In this document: positions 7,126 through 15,045 of the stretch, piece after piece | How positions within the stretch are numbered: position 1 is the stretch's first letter | How the letters are laid out: each line of letters opens with the position of its first letter | Assembly: GCA_900538305.1 (NCBI GenBank) | Contig: UPXY01000004.1 | Coordinates: forward strand, 1 to 64,000 | DNA: 64,000 nucleotides | Direction: 5' to 3' | Origin: an uncultured Collinsella sp. | Lineage (GTDB): Bacteria > Actinomycetota > Coriobacteriia > Coriobacteriales > Coriobacteriaceae | Position numbers and translations under genes: made by a program | Notes under the pieces: model-generated | Database searches by the model: none | What the model was told of the DNA's origin: nothing | Seen by the model: only the letters and a program-made list of their open reading frames with translations

Positions 7126-8280
7126 GTGGATACGGAAAAGATTGTTCGCATGGCGATGGAGCGCGGTGTCTCTCGCCGCCAGTTCTTCAACATGCTGGCG
7201 GGTGCTGGCATGGCAGTGGTGGCTGCCGGCGCCTTGACCGGTTGCGACGATGGCTCCGGAGATGCGGCTGCCGTTGATTACAACGAGATGCCGCTCGAAG
7301 ACCTCATCGCGCAGGCGCAGGAGGAGGGCGAGATCCAGTCCGTCGGCATGCCCGATACCTGGGCGAACTGGGTCGAGACCTGGGAGGACATCGAGGCCGA
7401 GTACGGCATCACCCACGCCGACCAGGACATGTCCTCGTCCGAGGAGCTCGCTATGTTCCGCGAGGAGGGAACCGACGGCACCAAGGATATCGGCGACGTG
7501 GGCCAGTCCTGGGGTCCTACTGCCGAGGAGCAGGAGCTCACGTTCAAGTACAAGACGAGCTACTGGGACGAGATTCCCGACTGGGCCAAGGACGACGACG
7601 GCGACTGGATCGTGGGCTACTACGGCACCATCTCCTTCATGTCCAACGACGCCACGGTCTCCAACCCGCCCACGAGCTTCCAGGACCTGCTCGACGGCGA
7701 CTACACGGTCTGCGTGGGCGACGTGACCGCCGCCGCGGTGGCCCAGTACGCGAGCCTCGCCGCCGCCTACGCGCTTGGTGGTGACATCGACAACATGCAG
7801 CCTGCCTATGACTTCCTGCTCGAGCTCGCCGAGGCCGGGCGCCTCGATGTCGCCGACGCCTCGCTCGCGCGCCTCGAGTCCGGCGAGATTGATGTCTGCA
7901 TCAACTGGGACTACAACTCGCTCAACTACCGCGACCAGATCCAGGAGAACAACCCCAACGCCTCCTTCACGGTGAGCATCCCGCAGGATGCGAGCGTACA
8001 GTCGGGCTACTGCACGGTGATCAACAAGTACGCCCCGCACCCGGCGGCTGCGTGCCTCGCCCGCGAGTTCATCCTCTCCGACGAGGGCCAGATCAACCTC
8101 GCCCGCGGCTACGCGACCCCTATCCGCGACGTGGATCTGCCCGAGGACGTGGCCGCCATGCGTCTGCCCGACGAGCAGTACGGCGATCAGGTTCAGACGG
8201 TGGACGAGTCCGTTTGGAGCGGCGTGTGCCAGGACCTCATCACCTGGTACCAGGAGAATGTCATCCCGGCTCTGAGCTAA
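7126..8280 (+). CDS. ABC transporter solute-binding lipoprotein (PotD/AfuA-like)
   Basis: Extracellular binding protein of the four-gene importer 7126-11100. The N-terminus has a Tat-type signal, GVSRRQFFNMLAGAGM (RR at 17-18), and the lipobox LTGC with Cys40, so a membrane-anchored lipoprotein is expected. The mature protein has the class II periplasmic-binding fold with features of the spermidine/iron/2-aminoethylphosphonate group: SMPDTW-like opening, DIGDVGQSWGP, and a C-terminal REFILSDEGQINLARGYATPIRDV. GTG 7126 was chosen because GGGAG lies 5 bases upstream; ATGs at 7105 and 7114 are in frame and possible. The ligand is not decidable from sequence. The two PHP phosphoesterase-like genes downstream hint at a phosphorylated ligand. 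Confidence 0.75.
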   Translation: MDTEKIVRMAMERGVSRRQFFNMLAGAGMAVVAAGALTGCDDGSGDAAAVDYNEMPLEDLIAQAQEEGEIQSVGMPDTWANWVETWEDIEAEYGITHADQDMSSSEELAMFREEGTDGTKDIGDVGQSWGPTAEEQELTFKYKTSYWDEIPDWAKDDDGDWIVGYYGTISFMSNDATVSNPPTSFQDLLDGDYTVCVGDVTAAAVAQYASLAAAYALGGDIDNMQPAYDFLLELAEAGRLDVADASLARLESGEIDVCINWDYNSLNYRDQIQENNPNASFTVSIPQDASVQSGYCTVINKYAPHPAAACLAREFILSDEGQINLARGYATPIRDVDLPEDVAAMRLPDEQYGDQVQTVDESVWSGVCQDLITWYQENVIPALS

Positions 8281-8299
8281 GGAATTTCGAAAGGAGCTA

Positions 8300-8327
8300 G
8301 ACGGGGCGGGATCTATCGCGCCCCGTC
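8300..8327 (+). terminator. Hairpin between ribosome-binding site and start of the first permease
   Basis: GACGGGGCG (8300-8308) pairs with CGCCCCGTC (8319-8327), followed by GTTCTTATG. An AAAGGAGC Shine-Dalgarno sits just before it at 8290-8297, while the permease ATG is at 8334, just after. The hairpin may partly terminate transcription, giving more binding protein than permease. It also lies between the ribosome-binding site and the start codon. Confidence 0.55.
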
Positions 8328-8333
8328 GTTCTT

Positions 8334-9248
8334 ATGGAAAACGTTTTGCAGCAAGGTGTCGGTGCTAAGCCGGCAACCGCGAGCAAGGCGAAGACGGCGA
8401 AGCGCCGTCCTTGGATGGCCTACATCGCCATCGTTCCGTTCTTCCTCGTGGTAATTCTCTACGAGCTTGCCCCTTTGGCGCAGCTCGCCCTTAATTCGGT
8501 GATCGGCCGCGACTCCGAGGCGCTTGGTCTTGAGAACTACATCCGCGTGTTCACTACGCCGCTCTATACGCAGTCCATCTGGAACAGCGTGTGGATCAGC
8601 CTGCTTTCGGCTGTGGTGGGCATCGTGGTGGCGTTCCTTGCGGCGCGCTTCTGCTCCGAGGCGAGCCCGCGCGTTCGCAACGGCTTCACCATGGTCCTCA
8701 ACATGATGTCGAACTTCTCGGGCGTGCCGCTGGCTTTCGCGTTCATGATCCTCATGGGCAACGCCGGCGTGCTCACGCTCATCGGCGAGCAGTTCAACAT
8801 CCCCTTCCTCGCCAATTTCAATCTCTATGGTTCCGACGGCCTGGTCATGATGTACATCTACTTCCAGATTCCGTTGGCCACGCTGCTGCTCATCCCGGCG
8901 TTCGCAGGCATCCGCAAGGAGTGGCGCGAGGCGGCGACCATTCTCAAGGCCTCGACCTTCGATTACTGGTTCCGCATCGTGATTCCCAACCTCATGCCCT
9001 CCATTCTGGGCACGCTGTCGGTGCTCTTCTCTAACGCGCTCGCTGCCTACGCAACGGCCTATGCCCTCGTGATGAACAACTACGCGCTCTTGGCGCTGCA
9101 GATCACCTCGCGCTTCCGCGGTGACGTGCAGACCGATGCCGCCACGGGCGGCGCCCTCGCCATAGTGCTCATCGCCCTCATGGTCATCTGCACGCTCGTG
9201 AACAACTACTTCACGCGCCGTGCTGCCAAGGGGAGGGAGATCGTATGA
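8334..9248 (+). CDS. ABC transporter permease (PotB/AfuB-like), first subunit
   Basis: Integral membrane subunit, 304 residues with about six hydrophobic segments; first near residues 27-50 (MAYIAIVPFFLVVILYELAP). It contains the ATPase-docking EAA loop in EWREAATILKASTFDYWFRIVIPNLMPSILG (about 200-230). It belongs to the MetI-like permease family of polyamine, iron and phosphonate importers. The start at 8334 directly follows a strong hairpin, and no good Shine-Dalgarno lies between, so initiation may depend on the AAAGGAGC upstream of the hairpin. The stop overlaps the next permease start by ATGA. Confidence 0.82.
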   Translation: MENVLQQGVGAKPATASKAKTAKRRPWMAYIAIVPFFLVVILYELAPLAQLALNSVIGRDSEALGLENYIRVFTTPLYTQSIWNSVWISLLSAVVGIVVAFLAARFCSEASPRVRNGFTMVLNMMSNFSGVPLAFAFMILMGNAGVLTLIGEQFNIPFLANFNLYGSDGLVMMYIYFQIPLATLLLIPAFAGIRKEWREAATILKASTFDYWFRIVIPNLMPSILGTLSVLFSNALAAYATAYALVMNNYALLALQITSRFRGDVQTDAATGGALAIVLIALMVICTLVNNYFTRRAAKGREIV

Positions 9249-10075
9249 GCAAGAAGAACGCCGTTGCCGCCGTTGCGCCTCAGCAGAAGACCTCCCTTGC
9301 CGGCAAGATCTTCTTGGGTGCCGTCGCCCTGTATCTGCTGATCCCGTTTGCTGTGACGCTCGTGTATTCACTCTTCGTTGAATGGACCGACATCCTGCCG
9401 TCTGGGTTCACGTTGCGCAACTATGTAGAGCTGTTCTCCAACACCACGTTCTGGATGTCCATAGGCCGCACATTGATCCTGTGCATCGTGAGCGTGATCA
9501 TTACCATCGTGCTCATCCTTGCGGCCATGTATGTGGTCGTGGCCGTCAATCGCAAGCTTGCGGGCGTGATGCAGTTTCTTTGCATGATCCCTTATGCACT
9601 GCAGGGCGTGATCCTCTCGATCGGCATCATCTCGCTCTACACCGGTACGGGCACAATTCTCTCCAACCGACTGTTCATGCTGTTCGGCGCGTACACCATC
9701 TTGGTGCTGCCCTACATCTACCAGGGCATTCGCAATGCACTCAATTCGATCGATGCCGAGATGCTCATCCAGGCGGCCGAGATGCTCGGCTGCGGGCGCT
9801 TCCGCGCGTACGTGCAGGTGGTGCTGCCGAACATCCTCTCCGGCATCTTGGTGTCGAGCTTGCTTGCCGAGAGCATCATCTTCGGCGACTTCGTGCTCGC
9901 CAACAACATCGCGGGCACCAACTACCAGAACATCCAGGTGTTCCTGCAGGCGAACATGGACGTTTCGAGCGGCCTTTCCAGCGCCATCGTCGTGGTCATC
10001 TTCGTGGTGGTTGCGCTCGTGACGGCGGTAGTCTTGAAGCTGCAGAACTCGTCTATCCAGAAGGAGACCAAGTAA
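9245..10075 (+). CDS. ABC transporter permease (PotC/AfuB-like), second subunit
   Basis: Second membrane subunit, 276 residues. The first transmembrane segment is near residues 17-40 (IFLGAVALYLLIPFAVTLVYS) and the EAA loop is in QAAEMLGCGRFRAYVQVVLPNILSGILVS (about 176-205). It is paired with the preceding permease by a 4-base ATGA overlap and shares one base with the ATPase gene (TAATG), so the three are translationally coupled. The N-terminal residues before the first membrane segment are lysine-rich, as usual for the cytoplasmic side. Substrate is undefined. Confidence 0.82.
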   Translation: MSKKNAVAAVAPQQKTSLAGKIFLGAVALYLLIPFAVTLVYSLFVEWTDILPSGFTLRNYVELFSNTTFWMSIGRTLILCIVSVIITIVLILAAMYVVVAVNRKLAGVMQFLCMIPYALQGVILSIGIISLYTGTGTILSNRLFMLFGAYTILVLPYIYQGIRNALNSIDAEMLIQAAEMLGCGRFRAYVQVVLPNILSGILVSSLLAESIIFGDFVLANNIAGTNYQNIQVFLQANMDVSSGLSSAIVVVIFVVVALVTAVVLKLQNSSIQKETK

Positions 10076-11100
10076 TGGCCTATATTGAATTCCGCGACGT
10101 CGTCAAGCGCTTTGGCGACAACACCGTCCTCGATCACATCAATTTCGGTATCGAGAAGGGTGACCTTGTCACGCTGCTCGGCCCCTCCGGCTGCGGCAAA
10201 TCCACCCTACTGCGCTGCCTTTCCGGCTTGGAGCAGGTCACCGAGGGCACCATCATCCTCGACGGCGAAGATATCACCAACGTGCCGGCGAGCAAGCGCA
10301 ACATCGGCATGGTGTTCCAGCAGTACAGCCTGTTCCCCAACATGACGGTCGAGCAGAACATCGCCTTCGGCCTCAAGATGCAGAAGACCCCGCAGGACGT
10401 GATCGACAAGAAGGTGGCCGAGGCCATCGCCATGGTCGAGCTTACCGGCAAGGAGCGCGCCTATCCCGCAAATCTTTCCGGTGGCCAGCAGCAGCGCGCG
10501 GCGCTCGCCCGCTCGATCGTGACCGAGCCCAAGGTGCTCTTGCTCGATGAGCCGCTTTCGGCCATCGACGCGAAGCTCCGCAAAGCCCTGCAGTCGCGTA
10601 TTCGCGAGATCAACCAAGAGCTCAACCTGACCTCGATCTTCGTGACGCACGACCAGGACGAGGCCATGGTCATGTCCGACGTGATCCAGCTCTTCCATGA
10701 CGGGCGCATCGAGCAGGCCGGCAGCCCGGTCGAGGTGTACACGAGCCCGGTCTCCGAGTTCGCGGCGAGCTTCATCGGCAGCTACAACCAGCTGAGCGCA
10801 GAGGAGTTTGGCGCACTGGCCGGTACGGTGGTGCCGGCGGGCAACGTGGTGGCCATCCGTCCCGAGACCATCGGCATCACGACCGAGCGCCCCGCCGATG
10901 CCGACGGCTGCTACGTGGTCAAGGGCATGGTCGTGGACAGCGTGCCGCGCGGCAACGTGCTGCGCTACACCGTGCGCGTGGGCGCCACCGTGCTGCGCGT
11001 GGATGCGCTCTTCCGCAGCTTCCACATGTTCAATACCGGTGACGACGTGTTCCTGACCATTCCCGAGCACGATTGCCTGGTCATTCCCGCCGCGGCGTAG
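10075..11100 (+). CDS. ABC transporter ATP-binding protein with TOBE domain (PotA/FbpC-like)
   Basis: ATPase of the importer, 341 residues. Walker A GPSGCGKST is at 36-44, the Q-loop in IGMVFQQYSLFPNMTV, signature LSGGQQQR at 134-141, Walker B VLLLDEP at 154-160 and the switch histidine in FVTHDQDEAMVMSD. Residues from about 265 form the C-terminal TOBE-like domain usual in PotA, FbpC and PhnT, which contributes to regulation or subunit contacts. The ATG at 10075 overlaps the permease stop. A long frame to 9382 is only a shadow of the permease gene. The two PHP genes follow within 165 bases on the same strand. Confidence 0.87.
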   Translation: MAYIEFRDVVKRFGDNTVLDHINFGIEKGDLVTLLGPSGCGKSTLLRCLSGLEQVTEGTIILDGEDITNVPASKRNIGMVFQQYSLFPNMTVEQNIAFGLKMQKTPQDVIDKKVAEAIAMVELTGKERAYPANLSGGQQQRAALARSIVTEPKVLLLDEPLSAIDAKLRKALQSRIREINQELNLTSIFVTHDQDEAMVMSDVIQLFHDGRIEQAGSPVEVYTSPVSEFAASFIGSYNQLSAEEFGALAGTVVPAGNVVAIRPETIGITTERPADADGCYVVKGMVVDSVPRGNVLRYTVRVGATVLRVDALFRSFHMFNTGDDVFLTIPEHDCLVIPAAA

Positions 11101-11226
11101 CGCTGCGTGCGGAGACGCTCCTTCCAGACGCGCGGGCGGCGGTGTGTGCGCACATGTTGGCGCATGCGTCGCTGCTCGCGCAGCACATTTGGGAGCATTT
11201 TGCCAGGGCTTGCCTTTATTACCTAC

Positions 11227-11246
11227 CACCTGCTTGCTTGCAGGTG
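11227..11246 (+). other. Small hairpin before the first PHP gene
   Basis: CACCTGC pairs with GCAGGTG around a TTGCTT loop, 19 bases before the PHP gene start. No T-run follows. It may tune expression between the transporter and the PHP genes; the function is not shown by sequence. Confidence 0.35.
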
Positions 11247-11265
11247 TCTCAGCTAAGGATGAACC

Positions 11266-12258
11266 ATGACGCATTTTGCCGATCAGACGGGGCTGCCGGA
11301 GGGCATGCCTCGCTATAAGGGGAACCTGCACAGCCACACGGTCAACTCCGACGGGCACTGGACGCCCGAGCAGTCGGTAGCCGAGCACCGGTCGCACGGT
11401 TACCAGTTCCTCTGCCTTTCCGATCACGATCTGTTTACCGACTATTCCGGTGCTTTTGATACGGAGGACTTCATCAGCCTGCCCGGCATCGAGGCTTCGG
11501 CGGTCCTGGTATCCGATGACGGCAAAGACACGCGCCTGGCCACGCACCATATTCACGGCATCTTGGGTACGGACGAGATGGTTGCTGCTGCACCGCGCCG
11601 GTTTGCGCACAGGGAGCGGCTGGAGCCGGTGATATGCCGAGGCGGCTGGGATGGCCACGCCGTGGCGCAGCAGGTGGTGGACGATTTGGCCGCGCATGGC
11701 TGCGCCGTGATGTACAACCATCCTATCTGGAGCCGCGTGGACCCGGCGGACGTCGTGGGGCTCGAGGGCTGCTTTGCCATTGAGGTGCACAACTTCGGCA
11801 CGGTGGAGGAGTGTGCGCTCGGGCACGATACGCTGTTCTGGGATCTTATGCTGCGCCGCGGGCAACGGCTGGGCGGCGTGGCATCGGACGATAACCACAA
11901 CGCGCCTGAGCTGCCCGACTCCTTTGGCGGCTGGGTGATGGTCGCTGCTCCCGAGCTCACGCGCGATGCGGTGGTGCGCGCGCTTGTGAGGGGGGCGTTC
12001 TATGCGTCGAGCGGCCCTTCGATTGAGAACTGGGGCGTACGCGACGGGCGCGCCTGGATAGCGTGCAGTCCTTGCGAACGGGTGAGCCTTATTGCAGGAG
12101 GTCCGGTGGGAGTGGGCGAGACGCGCCGCTCCGCTGGCGGCCCGCTCTTGGATTATGCTGAGTTCGAGTTGCACGGTACCGAGACGTACCTGCGCTTTGA
12201 GTGCGTGGATGCGACGGGCCATGCGGCGTGGAGCAATCCGCTGTATCCTGAAGCGTAG
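11266..12258 (+). CDS. PHP-domain metallohydrolase (CehA/McbA-like)
   Basis: A 330-residue protein with the metal-binding motifs of the PHP phosphoesterase fold: NLHSHTVNSDG (His22, His24, Asp29), LSDHD (Asp53, His54) and the late GGVASDDNHN. A histidine-rich middle (CAVMYNHPIW) supplies another metal ligand. The C-terminal 70 residues look like a small beta domain (IENWGVRDGRAWIACSP and following), as in CehA/McbA-type members. PHP enzymes usually hydrolyse phosphate esters, but some cleave other bonds, so the reaction is not known. It directly follows the importer operon and precedes a second PHP gene, suggesting that imported material is dephosphorylated or hydrolysed inside the cell. The start follows TAAGGATG. 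Confidence 0.75.
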   Translation: MTHFADQTGLPEGMPRYKGNLHSHTVNSDGHWTPEQSVAEHRSHGYQFLCLSDHDLFTDYSGAFDTEDFISLPGIEASAVLVSDDGKDTRLATHHIHGILGTDEMVAAAPRRFAHRERLEPVICRGGWDGHAVAQQVVDDLAAHGCAVMYNHPIWSRVDPADVVGLEGCFAIEVHNFGTVEECALGHDTLFWDLMLRRGQRLGGVASDDNHNAPELPDSFGGWVMVAAPELTRDAVVRALVRGAFYASSGPSIENWGVRDGRAWIACSPCERVSLIAGGPVGVGETRRSAGGPLLDYAEFELHGTETYLRFECVDATGHAAWSNPLYPEA

Positions 12259-12361
12259 CACGGTTCCGCGCGACCCGTTTCCGTATCGCTCTCCGAGCGG
12301 GGCGAGACTTAGAAAGGGAGCGGGCGATTCCGGAAGACTGTTAGAGAAAGCGAGACCGAGC

Positions 12362-13204
12362 ATGATCGAGCCTTTGCCTGCCCGTTCTATCGTCGACACG
12401 CACACCCATACGCGGTTCTCGGACGGCGTCGGTACGTTTATGGAGAACGCGGCTGCTGCGGTCGCCGCGGGATGCCGCGTGATGGTTTCGACCGACCATC
12501 TTACGCTGCCGCGCATGATGGATTCCGGCGAGGAGGTCCAGGTGCCCGAGGCTCGCCTTGCCGAGCACCGCGCGGCGTTCGAGGCCGCTGCAGCCGAGTA
12601 CCCTGAGCTCGAGTACATCTATGGATTCGAGTGCGATTGGTATGAGGGCTGCGAGGAGAACATCCGGCGCTGGAGTGCGGGCGCGCTCGTGCGTTTGGGG
12701 TCGGTGCATTGGCTGGGACCCATCGAGGGCGGCGCCTGGATCGACGATTCGACCGACCGGCGCATCTGGGAGGAGTTGGGCCCGGACGAGGTTTGGCGCC
12801 GCTATGCAGAGTCCTGGTGCCGCGCGTGCGAGTGCCCGCTCTTCGACACGATGGCGCACCCGGACCTCGCTATGCGCTTCGTGAACGACGGCTTCGCGCC
12901 CACGATCGACCTCGCGCCGCTCTGGGACGAGATGGTGGCCTGTGCGCACGATACCGGCAAACGCGTGGAGCTTTCCACGGCGGGGTGGCGAAAGGGCGTG
13001 GGCGACTATTACCCGGCCAAGGGCTTGCTCGAGCGATTCTGCCACGCGAGCGTGCCCATCACGGTGGGTTCCGATGGCCATGTGCCGGGCGACCTGTGCT
13101 GGGGTATCGAGCGGGCGTACGACCATGCGGCGTCGGTTGGCTACCGGTCGGTTGAGGTGCCGCGCGCGGACGGCTCGTGGGAGCAGATGACAATCGCGGC
13201 GTAG
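12362..13204 (+). CDS. PHP-domain phosphatase (histidinol-phosphatase HisJ-like)
   Basis: A 280-residue PHP protein with DTHTHTRFSDG (His14, His16), STDHL (Asp45, His46), GFECDWYEG, GSVHWLG, DTMAHPDLAM and the late ITVGSDGHVPG, in the order seen in HisJ/HisK-type histidinol-phosphatases. No other his gene is nearby. Its place after the importer and the first PHP gene suggests a role in processing an imported phosphorylated compound instead of histidine synthesis; that is inference. ATG 12362 is the start at which homology begins; the longer frame covers the end of the first PHP gene. The Shine-Dalgarno is weak (GAGAAAGCGAGA). Confidence 0.72.
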   Translation: MIEPLPARSIVDTHTHTRFSDGVGTFMENAAAAVAAGCRVMVSTDHLTLPRMMDSGEEVQVPEARLAEHRAAFEAAAAEYPELEYIYGFECDWYEGCEENIRRWSAGALVRLGSVHWLGPIEGGAWIDDSTDRRIWEELGPDEVWRRYAESWCRACECPLFDTMAHPDLAMRFVNDGFAPTIDLAPLWDEMVACAHDTGKRVELSTAGWRKGVGDYYPAKGLLERFCHASVPITVGSDGHVPGDLCWGIERAYDHAASVGYRSVEVPRADGSWEQMTIAA

Positions 13205-13270
13205 CAGCGCAATGAACGAAGCGGTGTGGGAGCTCGTCGCTCTGCGCTTTACAACAGTCCATTCTCAAGT

Positions 13271-13332
13271 TTGGGCAAGAATGTGCAGAATGAGGACGCG
13301 TAGAAGGCCGTTTTCGACGCATTCTTGCCCAA
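13271..13332. repeat. Left copy of the GGGCAAGAATG inverted repeat bordering the R-M island
   Basis: TTGGGCAAGAATG (13271-13283) pairs perfectly with CATTCTTGCCCAA (13320-13332). The element, including GGTTTTCG-like loop sequence and trailing AAGACGTG, recurs in the same orientation at 25755-25824 on the other side of the restriction-modification genes. It may be a terminator-like dispersed repeat or a border of the island. Confidence 0.6.
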
Positions 13333-13394
13333 AGACGTGAAGACGTCATCGACCGTTGGTGCACGGCCGTCTCCAAATGCAACCTCGTCTCAAA

Positions 13395-13467
13395 AAATCG
13401 ACGGGCACTTTTACGCAGGACTGGGCGAAAAATCGGCCTTACGTGCGTAAAACGCGCTCGTCGATTT
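13395..13467. repeat. Inverted repeat after the second PHP gene
   Basis: The 13205-13510 gap has no gene but holds two hairpins. This one pairs AAATCGACG at 13395 and TTTTACGCA ending at 13417 with TGCGTAAAA at 13444 and CGTCGATTT ending at 13467; only the GGCAC/CGCGCT centre mismatches. It lies 44 bases past the recombinase stop codon and could end both converging transcripts. Confidence 0.5.
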
Positions 13468-13510
13468 GTAGGCAGGGGTGACGGCGCAAGCCCATCCACG
13501 AGAAACGCTA

Positions 13511-14437
13511 TTAGCTCAGGCCGGACAGTGAGCGCATGACCAAATCAACATCCTGGTTCTCAAGTTCCTGGATGACGTGCAAGTAGACTTTCTGCGTGGT
13601 GGTCATGCTCGAGTGGCCCAGCCGCTTTGCAACGCTTGCGACCGACACGCCGGCAAACAACAGCAGAGAGGCATGCGTGTGCCTGAGCCCATGCACGGTT
13701 ATTATGGGCACGCCCGCCTCGTTGCACCGTCGTGAAAGGACGGCGTTTACCGTCGAGTTATATACCTTTCCCTTAACGAAGATGGGTTGGCTTGGTGGCA
13801 TACCTTTGATGAGTTCGGCAAACTGAATGATGAGCTGCCAGTCAAGTTGTACCTTTCGGATAGATGAGCGGTTTTTCGTTGGCAGGAATCCGCCGTTTTC
13901 TTTGTAGTCCCATGTCTTGTCGACTGAGAGCACTTGCCGCGAAAAATTGAAGTCATCGGGTGTGACCGCCAGCGCTTCAGAAAATCGTAGGCCCGTCTTG
14001 GCAATGAGCAGGATGAGCCAGTCCCAGTTCACGTGATGGTCGAGATGAAGCACGTCGAGCAGTTTATGAAGCTCAAATTGATTTAGGTACTTCGGCTTTT
14101 TTGCACGCGGGGGCTTCCCCTTGATGACCGCCTTGCGTGTGGGATCCCGCTCAAGGAGCCCCTCGTCGACGGCATCGAGGATGGCGCATTTGAGTTGGTG
14201 GTGGAAGTCCATCGTCGTTTGCCGCTCATGGTGCTCCGCATAGCCATTGAGCAGCTGCTGGTATGCGGCTCGGGTCAGGTCTTTGATGGGCAGATCGGGG
14301 ACAAGCCGGTCGATCCACGCTGCGGTAAGCAAGTACTTGTCCATCGTGACCTTGCGAATAGCTCCCTCTTTGTACGTGACGATCCAGTCGCGATAGTAGT
14401 TGCAGAATAGGTCGGTTGGTAGCGTATGAGCAGCCAT
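13511..14437 (-). CDS. Tyrosine site-specific recombinase (phage integrase family), likely hsdS invertase
   Basis: A 308-residue tyrosine recombinase. The catalytic set is visible: Arg151 in AKTGLRFSEAL, a candidate Lys188, His249 and Arg252 in TVHGLRHTHAS, His275 in KRLGHSSMTT and nucleophile Tyr285 in TQKVYLHV. The N-terminal SAM-like DNA-binding half spans about residues 10-110. The ATG at 14437 has a strong AAAGGAGG six bases upstream. The frame is also open into the silent hsdS cassette upstream, with no stop between. Position beside repeated hsdS cassettes is the classic arrangement for phase-variable type I systems in which the recombinase shuffles specificity domains. A role in island mobility is the alternative. 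Confidence 0.85.
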   Translation of the reverse strand: MAAHTLPTDLFCNYYRDWIVTYKEGAIRKVTMDKYLLTAAWIDRLVPDLPIKDLTRAAYQQLLNGYAEHHERQTTMDFHHQLKCAILDAVDEGLLERDPTRKAVIKGKPPRAKKPKYLNQFELHKLLDVLHLDHHVNWDWLILLIAKTGLRFSEALAVTPDDFNFSRQVLSVDKTWDYKENGGFLPTKNRSSIRKVQLDWQLIIQFAELIKGMPPSQPIFVKGKVYNSTVNAVLSRRCNEAGVPIITVHGLRHTHASLLLFAGVSVASVAKRLGHSSMTTTQKVYLHVIQELENQDVDLVMRSLSGLS

Positions 14438-14485
14438 CCTTTTCCTCCTTTCTGAGGATGGGCTTACACCGCGATATGCGTCCAG

Positions 14486-14536
14486 CTTACGCTGGTGAAG
14501 GGCGATGAGGTCGTCGAGCCGGGAGAAGAGGGCTCC
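14486..14536 (-). repeat. 51-bp hsdS 3' recombination repeat, copy D (inverted)
   Basis: Read on the minus strand this is the 51-bp block encoding GALFSRLDDLIALHQRK. It differs by one base from the three plus-strand copies at 18338-18388, 18959-19009 and 21291-21341, so it is inverted relative to them. Confidence 0.9.
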
Positions 14537-14957
14537 GATGCGTCGCTGCTCTGAGAAACTAGGAGTCGGAATGAGCTGATTGAGGAGGTCATCAATCACC
14601 AGCTCATTCATCATCGTGCCGCTCTTGGTGGCCCGAATGAGGACGGCGCGCATCGAGCGCTCGTTGTGAAGGTAGTACTTCCAGAAAAGAACCGGGTAGT
14701 TGAATTTAGGGCGCAGACATGAGAAGCGCGGGGACATTATCCCGTCTGCCAGTGCGTTCACTACGAAGCGACCGTAGGCGAACTCCTTGTTCGTGTGCCC
14801 TTCGAAGGCAACGTCCCCGACGCGTATGACCTTATAGCCCGGCAGCGATGCTTCATCCGCACCATTGCCGTCCTCGTTGAAGGTCATGGTCGAGATGGAC
14901 ATGGTGCACTCTGCAGTAAAGCCGCGGGAGTTCCTTTCGTTGTTCCTGTCGTAAAGC

Positions 14958-14983
14958 TCCCCCAGCCTACGCTGTTCCCAAGC
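14958..14983 (-). repeat. 26-bp hsdS 5' recombination repeat, copy D (inverted)
   Basis: Exact inverted copy of the 26-bp block at 17879-17904 and 20790-20815 (GCTTGGGAACAGCGTAGGCT then GGGGGA); 18488-18508 shares its first 21 bases. It encodes AWEQRRLG at the front of each TRD. Confidence 0.9.
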
Positions 14984-15007
14984 GGATGCGTTTCTGTCCT
15001 CACGGGT

Positions 15008-15016
15008 TGATACAAT
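15008..15016 (+). promoter_or_regulatory. Candidate extended -10 promoter of hsdM
   Basis: TGATACAAT contains TG-N-TACAAT, an extended -10 match, 30 bases upstream of the hsdM ATG. No clear -35 is seen. It lies between the inverted repeat at 14958-14983 and hsdM, so it would move with hsdM in an inversion and keep driving it in either orientation. Confidence 0.4.
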
Positions 15017-15045
15017 AACAATTGCATATACACCCGGGAGGACTC

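Larger units (their letters stand above)
14438..14983 (-). pseudogene. Silent hsdS cassette: one target-recognition domain without a start
   Basis: On the minus strand the frame reads AWEQRRLGELYDRNNERN at its 5' end and SEQRRIGALFSRLDDLIALH at its 3' end, with one TRD-length domain between. Upstream in the same frame a TGA occurs before any ATG, GTG or TTG, so the cassette has no initiation site of its own. The ATG at 14902 lies inside the TRD region and lacks a Shine-Dalgarno. Both ends are the exact repeats found in hsdS at 17819-19063. It is best read as a storage cassette that becomes expressed after recombination. Its 3' end runs in frame into the recombinase. Confidence 0.8.

Noticed and set aside
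9382..10074. Long N-terminal extension of the importer ATPase
   Set aside because: It is the alternate frame of the second permease gene; ATPase homology starts at 10075.
14438..14902. A translated HsdS-recombinase fusion starting at ATG 14902
   Set aside because: The ATG is inside the TRD, lacks a Shine-Dalgarno and would cut off the front of the TRD; recombinase has its own strong start at 14437. A fusion is possible only after recombination.
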